Assembly (NCBI GenBank): GCA_017443765.1
Contig: JAFSYB010000067.1
Location: forward strand, 20,104 to 84,103
Origin: Muribaculaceae bacterium
Lineage (GTDB): Bacteria > Bacteroidota > Bacteroidia > Bacteroidales > Muribaculaceae
Direction: 5' to 3'
DNA: 64,000 nt
Position 1 is the stretch's first letter. Every line of letters begins with the position of its first letter. A model generated the notes under the pieces. The model was not told where the DNA came from, searched no databases, and saw only the letters and a program-made list of their open reading frames with translations. The position numbers and the translations under genes are program-made. Of this stretch, positions 45,767-56,597 are shown one piece after another.

Positions 45767-45837
45767 ACAGAAATACTCTAACTGAAGTTGATTCAATGTG
45801 TGGGGTTAATTCATCGTGAGATGCGTTGCCCCTTTTT
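45767..45837 (+). ncRNA. Candidate small RNA of about 70 nt
   Basis: The unit is bounded by the promoter at 45731-45760 and a terminator-like end: GGGG (45802-45805), an inner CATC/GATG stem closed by the tetraloop GTGA (45812-45823), CCCC (45829-45832) and TTTTT (45833-45837). The stem has a mismatched middle. The 3' end touches the stop codon of the convergent DJ-1 gene. Expression is inferred from the sequence only. The terminator may also serve the barrel gene ending at 45681. Confidence 0.45.
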
Positions 45838-46377
45838 CTATGTCAGGAGCATTCCCTGGGCCACACCATTGGCCACGTCGTCACCCAACTCGGCCCGCAC
45901 GATGGCCAGGGCAAAGTGGGCAGCTGCCGCCGGGCCGCGCCCGGTGATGATGTTGTCGTGGCAGGTTACCATTTGGCTATTCCACATCACGCCCTCGGCT
46001 TCCATGCCGGGGTAGCAGGTGGCCGGGCGGCCATTGAGCAGCCCTAACGGTGCCAGCACTACCGAGGGTGATGCGCAGATGGCGGCAAGATTCAGCCCTT
46101 TGCGCCCGTGCTCGACGAGCATCTCGGCCAGCCGCTCGCAGTTCAGCAGGTTGGTGGCTCCAGGCATGCCGCCGGGCAGAATCAGCCACCCCTCGGTGGT
46201 GGGCACATCGGCAATCAGCCGGTCGGCAACCACCGGCACGCCATGGGCACCGGTCACGGTGGCGCGGTCGTGCACCGACACCGTTTCCACCGCCATTCCC
46301 GCACGTCGCAGGATGTCAACAACGCTCAAAGCTTCAATCTCCTCGAAGCCATCGGCAAAAAACACATAGTTTGTCAT
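45838..46377 (-). CDS. DJ-1/PfpI (YajL/ThiJ) family protein
   Basis: This 179-residue protein has the DJ-1 fold: MTNYVFFADGFEEIEALSVV with the conserved Glu, WLILPGGMPGATNLL, the nucleophile Cys101 in LAAICASPSVVLAPLGLLNG, and TGRGPAAAAHFALAIV near the end. Relatives are deglycases, chaperones or redox sensors; the exact activity cannot be read from sequence. The length matches YajL. It is transcribed alone, convergent with the candidate small RNA. Confidence 0.92.
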   Translation of the reverse strand: MTNYVFFADGFEEIEALSVVDILRRAGMAVETVSVHDRATVTGAHGVPVVADRLIADVPTTEGWLILPGGMPGATNLLNCERLAEMLVEHGRKGLNLAAICASPSVVLAPLGLLNGRPATCYPGMEAEGVMWNSQMVTCHDNIITGRGPAAAAHFALAIVRAELGDDVANGVAQGMLLT

Positions 46378-46397
46378 AAGGAAGTATTTTTAGGGTT

Positions 46398-46480
46398 ATG
46401 AGTGAAGAGTGATGAGTAATGAGTAAGCTACGAGCTACGAGCTGCGAGTTAAGTAATGAGTGATGAGCTGCGGGTGATGT
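46398..46480. repeat. Degenerate short direct repeats
   Basis: Interleaved units of GATGAGTAATGAG and CTACGAGCTACGAGCTGCGAG type fill the gap between the DJ-1 and DPP III genes. It has the look of replication-slippage sequence and carries no gene. Confidence 0.65.
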
Positions 46481-46514
46481 GTAAACTTATCGCTTTTAGC
46501 CTGTGTTCTATGGC

Positions 46515-48569
46515 TTATTCCAGTACTTTGGTCAGGGGCGAGTAGTCGCGGCTGTAGCGGAGCATTTGGTCAACGTAGTTTTCGCCGTAGGTCACGCGGA
46601 TGTCGGTGATGTTGCCCTGGCTGTCGCACACGGGGGTGTAGACGGGGTTGACAAATCCCTTGTAGGGGGCGATGTCGAGCTTGCTGTAGCGTGCGAGCAC
46701 CTCGTTGTGCAGCTTCGGGTTCACTTTCACGCCGTAGGTTTCCACCAGCTTGCGGCCGGCCTCGTAGTCGCCCTCGCTCTTGATGCGCTGCACCTCTGCC
46801 AGCAACTCGCCGAACAAGTGGCGCAGTTTCTCGTAGTCGTTGATTTTCACGTAGGTCTTGCCGCCGCGCTTCACCAGCTCAATCACCTTGTCCTTCTTGC
46901 CCTTTTGCAGGCACCACTCGCTGATGAGCTTGCGGTTGCGCATGTGGCTCTCCTCGATGTCCTTGCCCGGCTCGATGCGGTAGAGCTGGGTCATCAGGCC
47001 GTTCATGATGTATTTGTAGTACTCGGCCTTGTAGGTCTCCATGTTGTCAAAGATGCCGAGTTCCACCAGCTTGGGGTCGGCGAGGTAGTAGAGTGCGAAC
47101 AGGTCGGCGCGTGCCTCCTCGAGCGTGGAGCCGTGTGCCTTGAGGGCGTCGGGGTCCACACCGGGCAGCAGTTGGCCGCTGGCGTGCCCCAGACACTCGT
47201 GCAGGTCGGTGTGCAGCTTGTCGGCCAGCGTGAGATATTTGCGCATCAGGTCCACCTCGGCCTGGCTGTAGGCAAACTCCTCGTTCAGTCCCGAGCCGTT
47301 GGCCACCTCGTCGTAGGCATCGGTGATGTTTTCGAGCGTGACCGACTTCGAGCCGTGTTGAGCGCGAATCCAGTTGCTGTTGGGCAGGTTGATGCCGATG
47401 GGTGTGCTGGGGTAGCTGTCGCCGGCAAGGATGGCGGCGGTGATCACCTTGGCGCTCACGCCCGTCACCTGCTCTTTCTTGAACCGGCTGTCGACGGGCG
47501 AGTGGTCCTCGAACCACTGCGCGTTGCTGCTGATGACCTGCGTGCGGTGCGACGCGGCCTCGTTGCGGAAGTTGACGATGCTCTCCCACGAGCCGGTCAT
47601 ACCCAGCGGGTCGCCGTAGCTCTCGATGAACCCGTTGATGAAGTCAACCTGGCTCTTGGTGTCCTCGGCCCACAGGATGCTGTATTCGTCAAAGGTGAGC
47701 AGCGAACCGGTGGTGTAGAACTCGATTAGTTTGGCAATGTGGTCGCGCTGTGCGCTGGTCTCGGCCACGCCCTGGGCCTTTTGCAGCCAGTAGATGATGT
47801 TCACGATGGCCGGCGAGTACAGCCCGCCCACCTTGTAGGGCTTCTCCACCACACGGCCGTCCTCCTTCACCACCTTGCAGTTCAGGCCGTAGGAGATGGG
47901 TGTGGTGTCGTTGGGGTTCTTCATCGCGGCGTAGAAATCCTCCACCTCCTGCTGCGTCACCCCCTCATAGAGGTTGGTGGCCGAGGTCAGAATCAGGTCC
48001 TCGCCGTCGGCCTGGTTCACTTTCTTGGGCATGAACGTGGGGTCGAAAATCACCTTTTCGAGCGTCTTGCGCAGGCGGGTGGCCTTGTCGCACTTGCCCT
48101 CCTCGGTGCAGCGGTCGCACGAGTTGATAGGCAGCTTGCTCAGCGGCAGTTTGTTGTATTCCTCCACAAAGAAGTCGATGCCAAACTGCGGCACAAACTT
48201 GTCCATGCTGTAGTGGTGGTAGATGCCGTTGCCGAACCAAATCTGTTTCAAGTACAGCTCCAGCCCCTTGAAGTCAGCACTGGTGCGGTCGCCCTGGTAG
48301 TTGGTGTAAATCTGCTCCAGCACCTGGCGCACCAGCAGGTTGTACTTCCCGTTCTGGTCGGTGAGGATGTCGCGCCCCTGCAGGGCAGCCTCGGTAAGGT
48401 AGTATACAAGTTTCTTCTGGCGGAGCGAGAGTTGCTCAAACTCCGGCACCTGGTAGCGCAGCACCTGGATGTCGGCAAAGCGGTCCACCTCATAGTTGAA
48501 ATTGCTCGTCTGTGCCATAGCGGTTGTTGACAGTGCCACCATTGCGGCGGCAAGGATGATTGTTTTCAT
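46515..48569 (-). CDS. Secreted dipeptidyl peptidase III (peptidase family M49)
   Basis: DPP III removes dipeptides from the N-terminus of peptides. The 684-residue protein has a signal peptide (MKTIILAAAMVALSTTAMA) and the zinc motif HECLGH at 457-462 within TDLHECLGHASGQLLPG, followed by the second zinc motif EEARAD in GSTLEEARADLFALYYLADP. Both are the M49 signatures (HEXXGH and EEXRAE/D). A C-x2-C..C-rich segment near SCDRCTEEGKCDKATRLR is unusual for human DPP III. Probably periplasmic, processing imported peptides. It has its own consensus promoter. Confidence 0.93.
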   Translation of the reverse strand: MKTIILAAAMVALSTTAMAQTSNFNYEVDRFADIQVLRYQVPEFEQLSLRQKKLVYYLTEAALQGRDILTDQNGKYNLLVRQVLEQIYTNYQGDRTSADFKGLELYLKQIWFGNGIYHHYSMDKFVPQFGIDFFVEEYNKLPLSKLPINSCDRCTEEGKCDKATRLRKTLEKVIFDPTFMPKKVNQADGEDLILTSATNLYEGVTQQEVEDFYAAMKNPNDTTPISYGLNCKVVKEDGRVVEKPYKVGGLYSPAIVNIIYWLQKAQGVAETSAQRDHIAKLIEFYTTGSLLTFDEYSILWAEDTKSQVDFINGFIESYGDPLGMTGSWESIVNFRNEAASHRTQVISSNAQWFEDHSPVDSRFKKEQVTGVSAKVITAAILAGDSYPSTPIGINLPNSNWIRAQHGSKSVTLENITDAYDEVANGSGLNEEFAYSQAEVDLMRKYLTLADKLHTDLHECLGHASGQLLPGVDPDALKAHGSTLEEARADLFALYYLADPKLVELGIFDNMETYKAEYYKYIMNGLMTQLYRIEPGKDIEESHMRNRKLISEWCLQKGKKDKVIELVKRGGKTYVKINDYEKLRHLFGELLAEVQRIKSEGDYEAGRKLVETYGVKVNPKLHNEVLARYSKLDIAPYKGFVNPVYTPVCDSQGNITDIRVTYGENYVDQMLRYSRDYSPLTKVLE

Positions 48570-48597
48570 GCGGTTATCTGTTTGTTGAAATTATCTG

Positions 48598-48629
48598 CAA
48601 ATATAGCACATTATTCCCGAACAGCCAAA
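48598..48629 (-). promoter_or_regulatory. Promoter of the DPP III gene
   Basis: On the minus strand TTTG (complement of 48626-48629) stands 20 bases before TATATTTG (complement of 48598-48605), 29 bases upstream of the start codon. Confidence 0.75.
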
Positions 48630-48692
48630 ACCATTCCGCCGAAACGCAAAAAAACGCCTCTGCGGCGCCTGCCACGGCCGGTTTTGACTAAA

Positions 48693-48749
48693 TGTGACAC
48701 GGGGACGGTCCTTTTGTCACAGTGACATGGGGACGGTTCTTTTGTCACA
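48693..48749. repeat. Two tandem REP-like palindromic units
   Basis: Copy 1 (48693-48721) and copy 2 (48721-48749) are 29 bases each and differ at three positions. Each has GTGAC...GTCACA ends around a GGGGACGGT core. The motif resembles dispersed palindromes seen in many bacterial genomes near REP-associated transposases. Confidence 0.8.
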
Positions 48750-48839
48750 GTTTGATATCCAACTTGGGTTCACCGCTTTTCGAGCAGACTGCGCTCCAAT
48801 TTTTCTAAATAAGTAGGCGCGGAATGAGAAAAATTGTTG

Positions 48840-48847
48840 TACCTTTG
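48840..48847 (+). promoter_or_regulatory. -7 box of the ABC-F gene
   Basis: TACCTTTG matches TAnnTTTG 24 bases before the ATG at 48872. The upstream ATG at 48824 lies before this box, so it cannot be used from this promoter. Confidence 0.6.
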
Positions 48848-48871
48848 CACTTTCTTAATTCACCACCACCT

Positions 48872-50749
<1,878 letters not shown>

Positions 50750-50786
50750 ACAACCCATATCACCACCTTACTAATTATGTTGACCT

Positions 50787-51956
50787 ATGGAAAATGTACC
50801 GCGAACCAACAAGGGCTTTCCTGTTGAGGCTTTTGAGCGGCAGCGCACGCCGTTCTATTACTACGACCTCGACATTCTGCATGGCACACTGGCTGAACTG
50901 AACCGCTGCATGGCACGCTTGCCATGGCCCTGCACCATGCACTACGCCGTCAAGGCCAACGCCAATCCACGCCTGCTGGCCGAGATTGCCGGCCACGGCT
51001 TGGGAGCCGACTTGGTGAGCGGTGGCGAGATACAGGCTGCAATCCATGCCGGATTCAAGCCTGCGCTCATGGCCTACTCCGGCGTGGGCAAGGCCGACTG
51101 GGAAATCCGCCTGGGCTTGGAGTGTGGGGTGGGGTGCTTCAACGTGGAGTCGGTGCCCGAGCTCGAGGTCATCAGCGCCCTGGCCGCCGAGATGGGCTGC
51201 ACGGCGCCTGTGGCAATCCGCGTCAACCCCGACATCGACGCACACACGCACCGCTACATCACCACAGGCACGGCGCAGAGCAAATTCGGAATCCCCATCG
51301 AGCAGCTGCCACAGGTGGTGGACCTGGCGCTGACCTTGCCGCACGTGCATCTGAGCGGGCTGCACTTTCACATCGGCTCGCAAATCATCGACCTGCAGCC
51401 CTACGAGATGCTTTGCGACACCATCAATGCCCTGCTCGACCACTACGAGAGCCGCGGAATCCACTTTGAGACCATCAACGTGGGCGGTGGACTGGGCATC
51501 GACTATAGCGACCCCGACTGCCACGCCATGCCCGATTTTGAGCACTATTTCGGCACGTTTGCCCATCTGCGCCTGCGCGATGGGCAGCAGCTGCATTTCG
51601 AGCTTGGGCGCGCTGTGGTGGGTGCGTGCGGCTCGCTCATCAGCCGGGTGCTCTACGTCAAGCACAGCCGCGACAAGCAATTTGTCATTCTCGATGCCGG
51701 CATGACCGACTTGATTCGTCCCGCACTCTACGAGGCGCACCACTTGATTCAGAACCTTACGGCGGTTGATGGCGCAAGTCAGGCCTACGATGTCGTGGGA
51801 CCCGTGTGCGAGTCCAGCGACGTGTTTGCACACGACTGTCCGCTGCCCGTCACGCGGCGTGGCGACCTGATTGCCCTGCGGTCGGCCGGTGCATACGGCG
51901 AGTCGATGGCCAGCTCCTACAACCAGCGCTCCCTGCCGGGCTCATACTTTGCCTGA
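50787..51956 (+). CDS. lysA: Diaminopimelate decarboxylase
   Basis: LysA makes lysine from meso-diaminopimelate with PLP. The 389-residue protein has the PLP Lys56 in MHYAVKANANP, the barrel motifs LHFHIGSQI and INVGGGLGIDY, and the late GPVCESSDVFAHD with the active-site Cys from the partner subunit. It ends AYGESMASSYNQRSLPGSYF, close to the usual family end. It is somewhat short for the family (commonly above 400) but complete. Probably cotranscribed with the ABC-F gene. Confidence 0.95.
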   Translation: MENVPRTNKGFPVEAFERQRTPFYYYDLDILHGTLAELNRCMARLPWPCTMHYAVKANANPRLLAEIAGHGLGADLVSGGEIQAAIHAGFKPALMAYSGVGKADWEIRLGLECGVGCFNVESVPELEVISALAAEMGCTAPVAIRVNPDIDAHTHRYITTGTAQSKFGIPIEQLPQVVDLALTLPHVHLSGLHFHIGSQIIDLQPYEMLCDTINALLDHYESRGIHFETINVGGGLGIDYSDPDCHAMPDFEHYFGTFAHLRLRDGQQLHFELGRAVVGACGSLISRVLYVKHSRDKQFVILDAGMTDLIRPALYEAHHLIQNLTAVDGASQAYDVVGPVCESSDVFAHDCPLPVTRRGDLIALRSAGAYGESMASSYNQRSLPGSYFA

Positions 51957-52019
51957 CCGCCGGAACATAGATAATCACACAAACGCGCCAAGGCCGGCAC
52001 TTTGCCAAGCGTCGGGCTT

Positions 52020-54554
52020 TCAGAAATTGAAATGCAATGCCACGCGCAGGCCGCTGCGGTTCACACCGGGTGTGTCGCGGTAGGTGAGCCGCCACACGTA
52101 GTCCACACGCAGGAAGGTGAGAATGTTGTCGAGGCCCACGCCGATTTCCATATAGGGCTTCCGGCTCATCGACTGGCACAGTGCGCCGGTGGGGAAAAGC
52201 ATTGCCTGGTCAGTCTTGCCGGGATTGTTGGCGTCGCTCAAGCTGCCCCACAGGCCGCGGAACGTGAACACCTCGCGCAGCTTCAGGTATTTGACTAACG
52301 GCACGCGGTTGAGCAGCACACCGCCGCCCCAGTAACTCACCTCCCACTCAAGCTGCTGGTCGTTGACAAATTCCATCGCGTCCATCAGTGCATAACTCTC
52401 GGGCTGGACGGTGTACGACAGGTTGGCGTTGGGAATCAGCAAGTCGGGGTAGGGGACGTGTGTCCACACCTTCGAGCCCTTCAGCCGCACGTCGGTGTAG
52501 CCAAAAGCCGAGAACCAGAAGCGCTTGTGCACACCCACCTCGGTGCGGTGCAGCTCGTGGCTGGTTCCCAACCACCCACGAGGGTGCCAGGTGTGCGACA
52601 GCGTGACGATGGGGGCATCCATATTGATGGGAATGCGGTGGGAACGGGTTTGGTAGAATTTCTCGCCCGGGGCATAGCGCACCGTGACATGGAAGCCCGC
52701 CTGGGTGTAGCGGGTGAGGCTTGTGCCATCGGCCAGCTCAAAGGGCAGCAGCCGCGACGATTCGTGCACGCGGTGCTCGATGCCGACTGACATCGAGAAG
52801 TGGCTGGGCCACTCGCGCTTCCACTCCAGCTCGCTCTCGCGCAGGTAAAGCAGCTTGTTGTCGCGCTGACGCTTGAGTTGCAAAAACATATTGTCGGGGT
52901 TGGTGTACAGGTAGTGCTGCCCCAGCTTGTCCACATCGTAGCGGTGCATGAGCCGCACGCTGTGGATGGGGAACTCCTGGTCGAGACGCTTTTTGGGGGT
53001 GATGGAGTATTCGAGCTGGCCCATGTATTTCAGCTTTTTGTCGCGTGTGCCGTATGCCATGTAGGCGCGGGCGAACCAGTGACGGTTGGCGTTCACGGTG
53101 GTCATGCCGCCCACGCGCAGGCGCACGCCCTCGAGCGTGTTGCCGCTGATGGTGGTGTTGATGGGTCCCACGTCCCACTTGCTGGGGTTGCCGGTGGGCA
53201 AGTAGCCCCGCACAAAGGCGCGTGCCGCCTGTTCGCCCCAGTAGAACCACTTCGATTGCCGCAGCCGCGTCATCATGTTGCGCATCGTGGCGCCGTCGGT
53301 GCGCAGGGCGCTTGGTCGGTTGTCGGCCCAGTACTCGTCGGGCATCTGTTCGGCATTTGCCAGCACAGTCACCGCGTCTTTCAGGCCGAACACGGTCGGG
53401 TCGTCGGGCGCGGCGAGGCTGTGGCCGCGGTAAACCGTCTCGCGGCGGGCAAACAGTCCCTGGGTGCCGGGCAGTAGCCGAAACTCCACTTCCATGTTGT
53501 CGAGGGTCTTGAGCCGCGTGCCATCGGCGGCAACGGCAAACTCCTGCTCAATCGACAGGCGTTCCACGTAGTTCAGGTTGATGCGCGGCGGCACGCTCAT
53601 CTTCAACTTCTTGATATACAATATACGGTCGTCGATAGCCACGTAAAGGCGTCCGATGAAGCCAAACGTTTCGGGAGCGCGTGGCGTGAAACTGAGCTCG
53701 GCGCACCGTGTGCCCTCCACCTGCACGGTGTCGGTGAGGTAGTATTTGTAGAAGTCGGGACCGATGGCCGCCAGCGGGCTTACGAAATGGTTGGCAAGCA
53801 TAGTGATATCGCCTCCGAAGATGTCCACCTCGCGGAAGATGTCGTCGAGCCACGCCTTCACGCCGGTGGGGTCGGCACTCTCGTCGATGCCGCCGCTGCG
53901 CAGGCCGGTCACCACCTCGCGCTGGCTGAGGGGCGAGCGGCGGTGATAGACGCGCGACACTTGTTCCCTCACCGACAGCGGCAGCACGCGCTTGCCGGTC
54001 AGCACCGATGTGTCGGCATACTCGTCAAGGAACTCTAAGCGTCGAAGGAGTTTGTTGCCCTGCTTGAGCTGTGAAACATCGTTAAAGCCGTACACCATTC
54101 GCTGATAACGGTCGAGGCTGTAGTAGTCGCGCTCTAACGGGTCGTGGTCGCGCATGGTGCGCCGCAGTTGGGTGACCAGTTCCACGGCGGGGTTGTTTTT
54201 CTTGCTGTATTTCTCGCGGGTGCGGATCACGACCACCTCGTCAAGTTCGCGCGTGGCCGAGTGCAGGTCAACCACCAGCACGGTCTGGCCGGGGTTGATA
54301 ATCACCTCTTGTGTGCGATACCCCTCAGCCGCGAGGCGCACCACTGCGGCTACGGTGTCGGTGTCGATTGTGAACCCGCCCTGCTCGCTGCCGATAACCG
54401 ACACATTGGTGCCCGGCAGCGTCACCCACACACCCGGCACCGGCTCGCGGGTGGTCGCATCGCGAACATAACCCACGATGTGTACGCCCACAGGCTGCCC
54501 GCTGCACAATGCAGCTACGCTCACGAGCAGTATGATAACCAGTTGACGAATCAC
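52020..54554 (-). CDS. DUF5686 outer-membrane protein with carboxypeptidase-regulatory-like domain
   Basis: The 844-residue protein has a signal peptide (MIRQLVIILLVSVAALCSG), then a carboxypeptidase-regulatory-like domain about 22-110 (GYVRDATTREPVPGVWVTLP, PGQTVLVVDLHSATRELDEV). A long DUF5686 region with barrel strands follows, ending LTYRDTPGVNRSGLRVALHF with a terminal Phe. This family is Bacteroidota-specific and predicted to be an outer-membrane barrel; its function is not known to me. It has its own consensus promoter. Confidence 0.87.
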   Translation of the reverse strand: MIRQLVIILLVSVAALCSGQPVGVHIVGYVRDATTREPVPGVWVTLPGTNVSVIGSEQGGFTIDTDTVAAVVRLAAEGYRTQEVIINPGQTVLVVDLHSATRELDEVVVIRTREKYSKKNNPAVELVTQLRRTMRDHDPLERDYYSLDRYQRMVYGFNDVSQLKQGNKLLRRLEFLDEYADTSVLTGKRVLPLSVREQVSRVYHRRSPLSQREVVTGLRSGGIDESADPTGVKAWLDDIFREVDIFGGDITMLANHFVSPLAAIGPDFYKYYLTDTVQVEGTRCAELSFTPRAPETFGFIGRLYVAIDDRILYIKKLKMSVPPRINLNYVERLSIEQEFAVAADGTRLKTLDNMEVEFRLLPGTQGLFARRETVYRGHSLAAPDDPTVFGLKDAVTVLANAEQMPDEYWADNRPSALRTDGATMRNMMTRLRQSKWFYWGEQAARAFVRGYLPTGNPSKWDVGPINTTISGNTLEGVRLRVGGMTTVNANRHWFARAYMAYGTRDKKLKYMGQLEYSITPKKRLDQEFPIHSVRLMHRYDVDKLGQHYLYTNPDNMFLQLKRQRDNKLLYLRESELEWKREWPSHFSMSVGIEHRVHESSRLLPFELADGTSLTRYTQAGFHVTVRYAPGEKFYQTRSHRIPINMDAPIVTLSHTWHPRGWLGTSHELHRTEVGVHKRFWFSAFGYTDVRLKGSKVWTHVPYPDLLIPNANLSYTVQPESYALMDAMEFVNDQQLEWEVSYWGGGVLLNRVPLVKYLKLREVFTFRGLWGSLSDANNPGKTDQAMLFPTGALCQSMSRKPYMEIGVGLDNILTFLRVDYVWRLTYRDTPGVNRSGLRVALHFNF

Positions 54555-54573
54555 TTTTCTATACTTTGGCGTG

Positions 54574-54604
54574 CAAAATTACTGCAAACCGAGCGCAGTG
54601 CAAA
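54574..54604 (-). promoter_or_regulatory. Promoter of the DUF5686 gene
   Basis: On the minus strand TTTG (complement of 54601-54604) is 19 bases before TAATTTTG (complement of 54574-54581), 19 bases upstream of the ATG. Confidence 0.75.
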
Positions 54605-54703
54605 GAAAAATCAAGTTTTTTCGTTGCGCTGCCCGGTTGCAGCGTGCTTTTGTCCCGGTTTGCGCAGCCCCGCCCTTCCCTCGGTCGGCCGCCCAGCCGC
54701 AGG

Positions 54704-55966
54704 TCACTTCCACATTCCCGTGTAGATGCGCAGCGAGCTGCTGCCGGGCTGGGTGTGGGAGTGCTCGGGTCGCCACTCGCCGGCGGGGTCGTCGGGCGCC
54801 AGGGTCACCACCTGGACGCCGTAATGGCTGTTGATGTTGTCGATGGCTTGCATCAGCTGCCGCTGGCGGGCGTGGTTCTCGTGGTCGAACAGGTTGAGCT
54901 GCACACTCTCGTCGCCCGTGATGTCGCCCAGCAGCACGCCGGCCTTGCGGTAGGTGAACCCCTCGCGCCAGATGGCGTTGAACGCCACCATGGCCTGGTT
55001 CACGATGGCATTGGTTGACGACGACGGCGTGATGAGCCGCACCGTGCACGAGTTGGCATAGAACGGCACGTCTTGCCGGTAACGGTCGCCGCGCACGTAC
55101 ACCGTCACCAAGCCCGCCACAGCGTGCTCGTCGCGCAGGCGCTTGGCGCACATCTTGGCAAACACCACCACCGCATCCTGCACCTCGCGGCGGCGCGTGA
55201 TCAGATGGCCAAAGGTGCGTGAGTTCATGATGGAGTTGTGAGCCACGGTGATGGGGCTGGGTGCCACGCAGTCGTCGCCGCGCAGCTCGCGCTGCGTGCG
55301 CTCGGTGGTCACGCTGAACAGGCTGCGCACCAGTGCCGACGGCATGGCCGCCAGCTGGGCCGCCGTGGTCACGCCACGCTGGGCAAGTGCCTCGCGCAGC
55401 CGGCGGCCTATGCCCCACACGTCGCCCACCGGCGTGCGACGCAAGATGATGTCGATGGCCTCGGGGCGCATGAGCCAGTATACGCCGTCGGTGATTCGGC
55501 GGTCTTTCTTTGCCACGTGCGACGCAATCTTCGCCAGCGTGCGCGTGGGCGCAAACCCGATGCTCACCGGGATGCCCACCCACTTCTGGATTTTTCGCAC
55601 CAAATCGGCCATGAAGGCGTGGTTACGCTCCACATCGTCGAAGGGCAGGGTGAAGAACGCCTCATCGACCGAGTAAATCTCCAGGTTCTCCACATCAGCA
55701 CCCATAATCTCCATCACGCGTCGCGAGATGTCGCCGTACACCGTGTGTCGGCCCGAGAGCTGCACCACATGCTCGCGGGTGTGTTCGCGGATTTGGAATA
55801 CCGGGCAACCCATCGGTATGCCCAGCGCCTTGGCCTCGTTGCTGCGCGCAATCACGCAGCCGTCGTTGTTCGAGAGCACAACCACGGGAATGCCGTTCAG
55901 CGACGGATTGAACAGCCGCTCGCACGACACAAAGAAATTGTTGCAGTCAACCAGTCCGTAAGCCAT
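54704..55966 (-). CDS. umuC: Y-family DNA polymerase V catalytic subunit
   Basis: UmuC copies past DNA lesions. The 420-residue protein shows the Y-family palm: [20 protein letters not shown] (metal Asp7), [20 protein letters not shown], and [13 protein letters not shown] (catalytic SxDE). The helix-hairpin-helix thumb is [20 protein letters not shown]. Its length matches E. coli UmuC (422). It lies 30 bases after umuD on the same strand. Confidence 0.96.
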   Translation of the reverse strand: MAYGLVDCNNFFVSCERLFNPSLNGIPVVVLSNNDGCVIARSNEAKALGIPMGCPVFQIREHTREHVVQLSGRHTVYGDISRRVMEIMGADVENLEIYSVDEAFFTLPFDDVERNHAFMADLVRKIQKWVGIPVSIGFAPTRTLAKIASHVAKKDRRITDGVYWLMRPEAIDIILRRTPVGDVWGIGRRLREALAQRGVTTAAQLAAMPSALVRSLFSVTTERTQRELRGDDCVAPSPITVAHNSIMNSRTFGHLITRRREVQDAVVVFAKMCAKRLRDEHAVAGLVTVYVRGDRYRQDVPFYANSCTVRLITPSSSTNAIVNQAMVAFNAIWREGFTYRKAGVLLGDITGDESVQLNLFDHENHARQRQLMQAIDNINSHYGVQVVTLAPDDPAGEWRPEHSHTQPGSSSLRIYTGMWK

Positions 55967-55996
55967 GGGTCATCGTTTACGCTACACCCAGGTGCC

Positions 55997-56440
55997 TCAC
56001 CTGCGTGTGTGCTTGATTACGTGCGACACCACGCCCCAGATTTGGAAATGGCTCTCGGGCGGGACGTGTATGGCCGGGAACTGCTTGTTGGCCGGCACGA
56101 GATAGATGCCGTCGGGCTTGACGGTGATGCGCTTCACGGTGAAGTCGCCGTCGATGAAGCACACGGCAATGTCGCCGTCGCCAGGGTCGAGCGAGCGGTC
56201 GATGATGAGCAGGTCGCCGTCGTTGATGCCGGCATCCACCATCGAGTTGCCCGTCACGCGGGCACAAAAGGTGGCGGCGGGGTTGCTAATCAGGGCGCGG
56301 TTCAGGTCGATGGTGTCGCCGGGCATCCCCTGTGCGGGGCTGGGGAAGCCCGCCTGCACCTTGGCCTCGAACATGGTCACCGAGGCCGCACTCTCCTCCT
56401 CGATGGCGTAAAAGTCGAGCCGAATGTTTTGGTCGTCCAT
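55997..56440 (-). CDS. umuD: UmuD, S24 family self-cleaving protease subunit of Pol V
   Basis: The 147-residue protein contains the cleavage site AKVQAGFPSPAQG (Ala-Gly), the nucleophile Ser in VTGNSMVDAGI and the general-base Lys in FTVKRITV, as in UmuD and LexA. RecA-stimulated cleavage would give UmuD', which joins UmuC. The operon order umuD-umuC is standard. No known LexA box could be read upstream; a palindrome at 56453-56490 is the only candidate operator seen. Confidence 0.95.
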   Translation of the reverse strand: MDDQNIRLDFYAIEEESAASVTMFEAKVQAGFPSPAQGMPGDTIDLNRALISNPAATFCARVTGNSMVDAGINDGDLLIIDRSLDPGDGDIAVCFIDGDFTVKRITVKPDGIYLVPANKQFPAIHVPPESHFQIWGVVSHVIKHTRR

Positions 56441-56452
56441 ATCAACGAAGAT

Positions 56453-56500
56453 TAAGCCTCCTTAACCCAATCCTAAAGGTGGGGGGCTTAGTTGTTTTTT
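56453..56500. promoter_or_regulatory. Imperfect palindrome with T-run upstream of umuD
   Basis: TAAGCCTCC (56453-56461) pairs with GGGGGCTTA (56482-56490) with one G-U pair, and GTTGTTTTTT follows on the plus strand. On the plus strand it looks like a terminator but has no gene before it. It lies 13-50 bases upstream of umuD, where an operator would be expected. Confidence 0.4.
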
Positions 56501-56545
56501 GCATGACAGGGTGATGGGTCACAAGCGCGGAAAAATGTGCAAAGC

Positions 56546-56571
56546 TCCCCCTCTGTGACGTTAGAGGGGGA
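56546..56571 (-). terminator. Terminator of htpG
   Basis: TCCCCCTCT (56546-56554) and AGAGGGGGA (56563-56571) form a perfect 9-bp stem with an 8-base loop. In transcript sense it is followed by GCTTTGCACATTTTT. Confidence 0.75.
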
Positions 56572-56597
56572 ACTGTTGTTGCTGCTGCCGGTGCAAA

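Larger units (their letters stand above)
48570..48871. other. Divergent intergenic region with promoters and a tandem palindrome
   Basis: This 302-base region holds the DPP III promoter, the two REP-like copies at 48693-48749 and the -7 box of the ABC-F gene. No coding sequence is seen. Confidence 0.6.

Noticed and set aside
45788..46015. 75-codon plus-strand frame after the orphan promoter
   Set aside because: It mostly overlaps the DJ-1 gene antisense, has no recognisable sequence, and runs through the terminator-like hairpin, so a small RNA is the better reading.
56453..56500. Plus-strand intrinsic terminator
   Set aside because: Structurally it fits, but no plus-strand gene precedes it; kept as a possible umuD control element instead.
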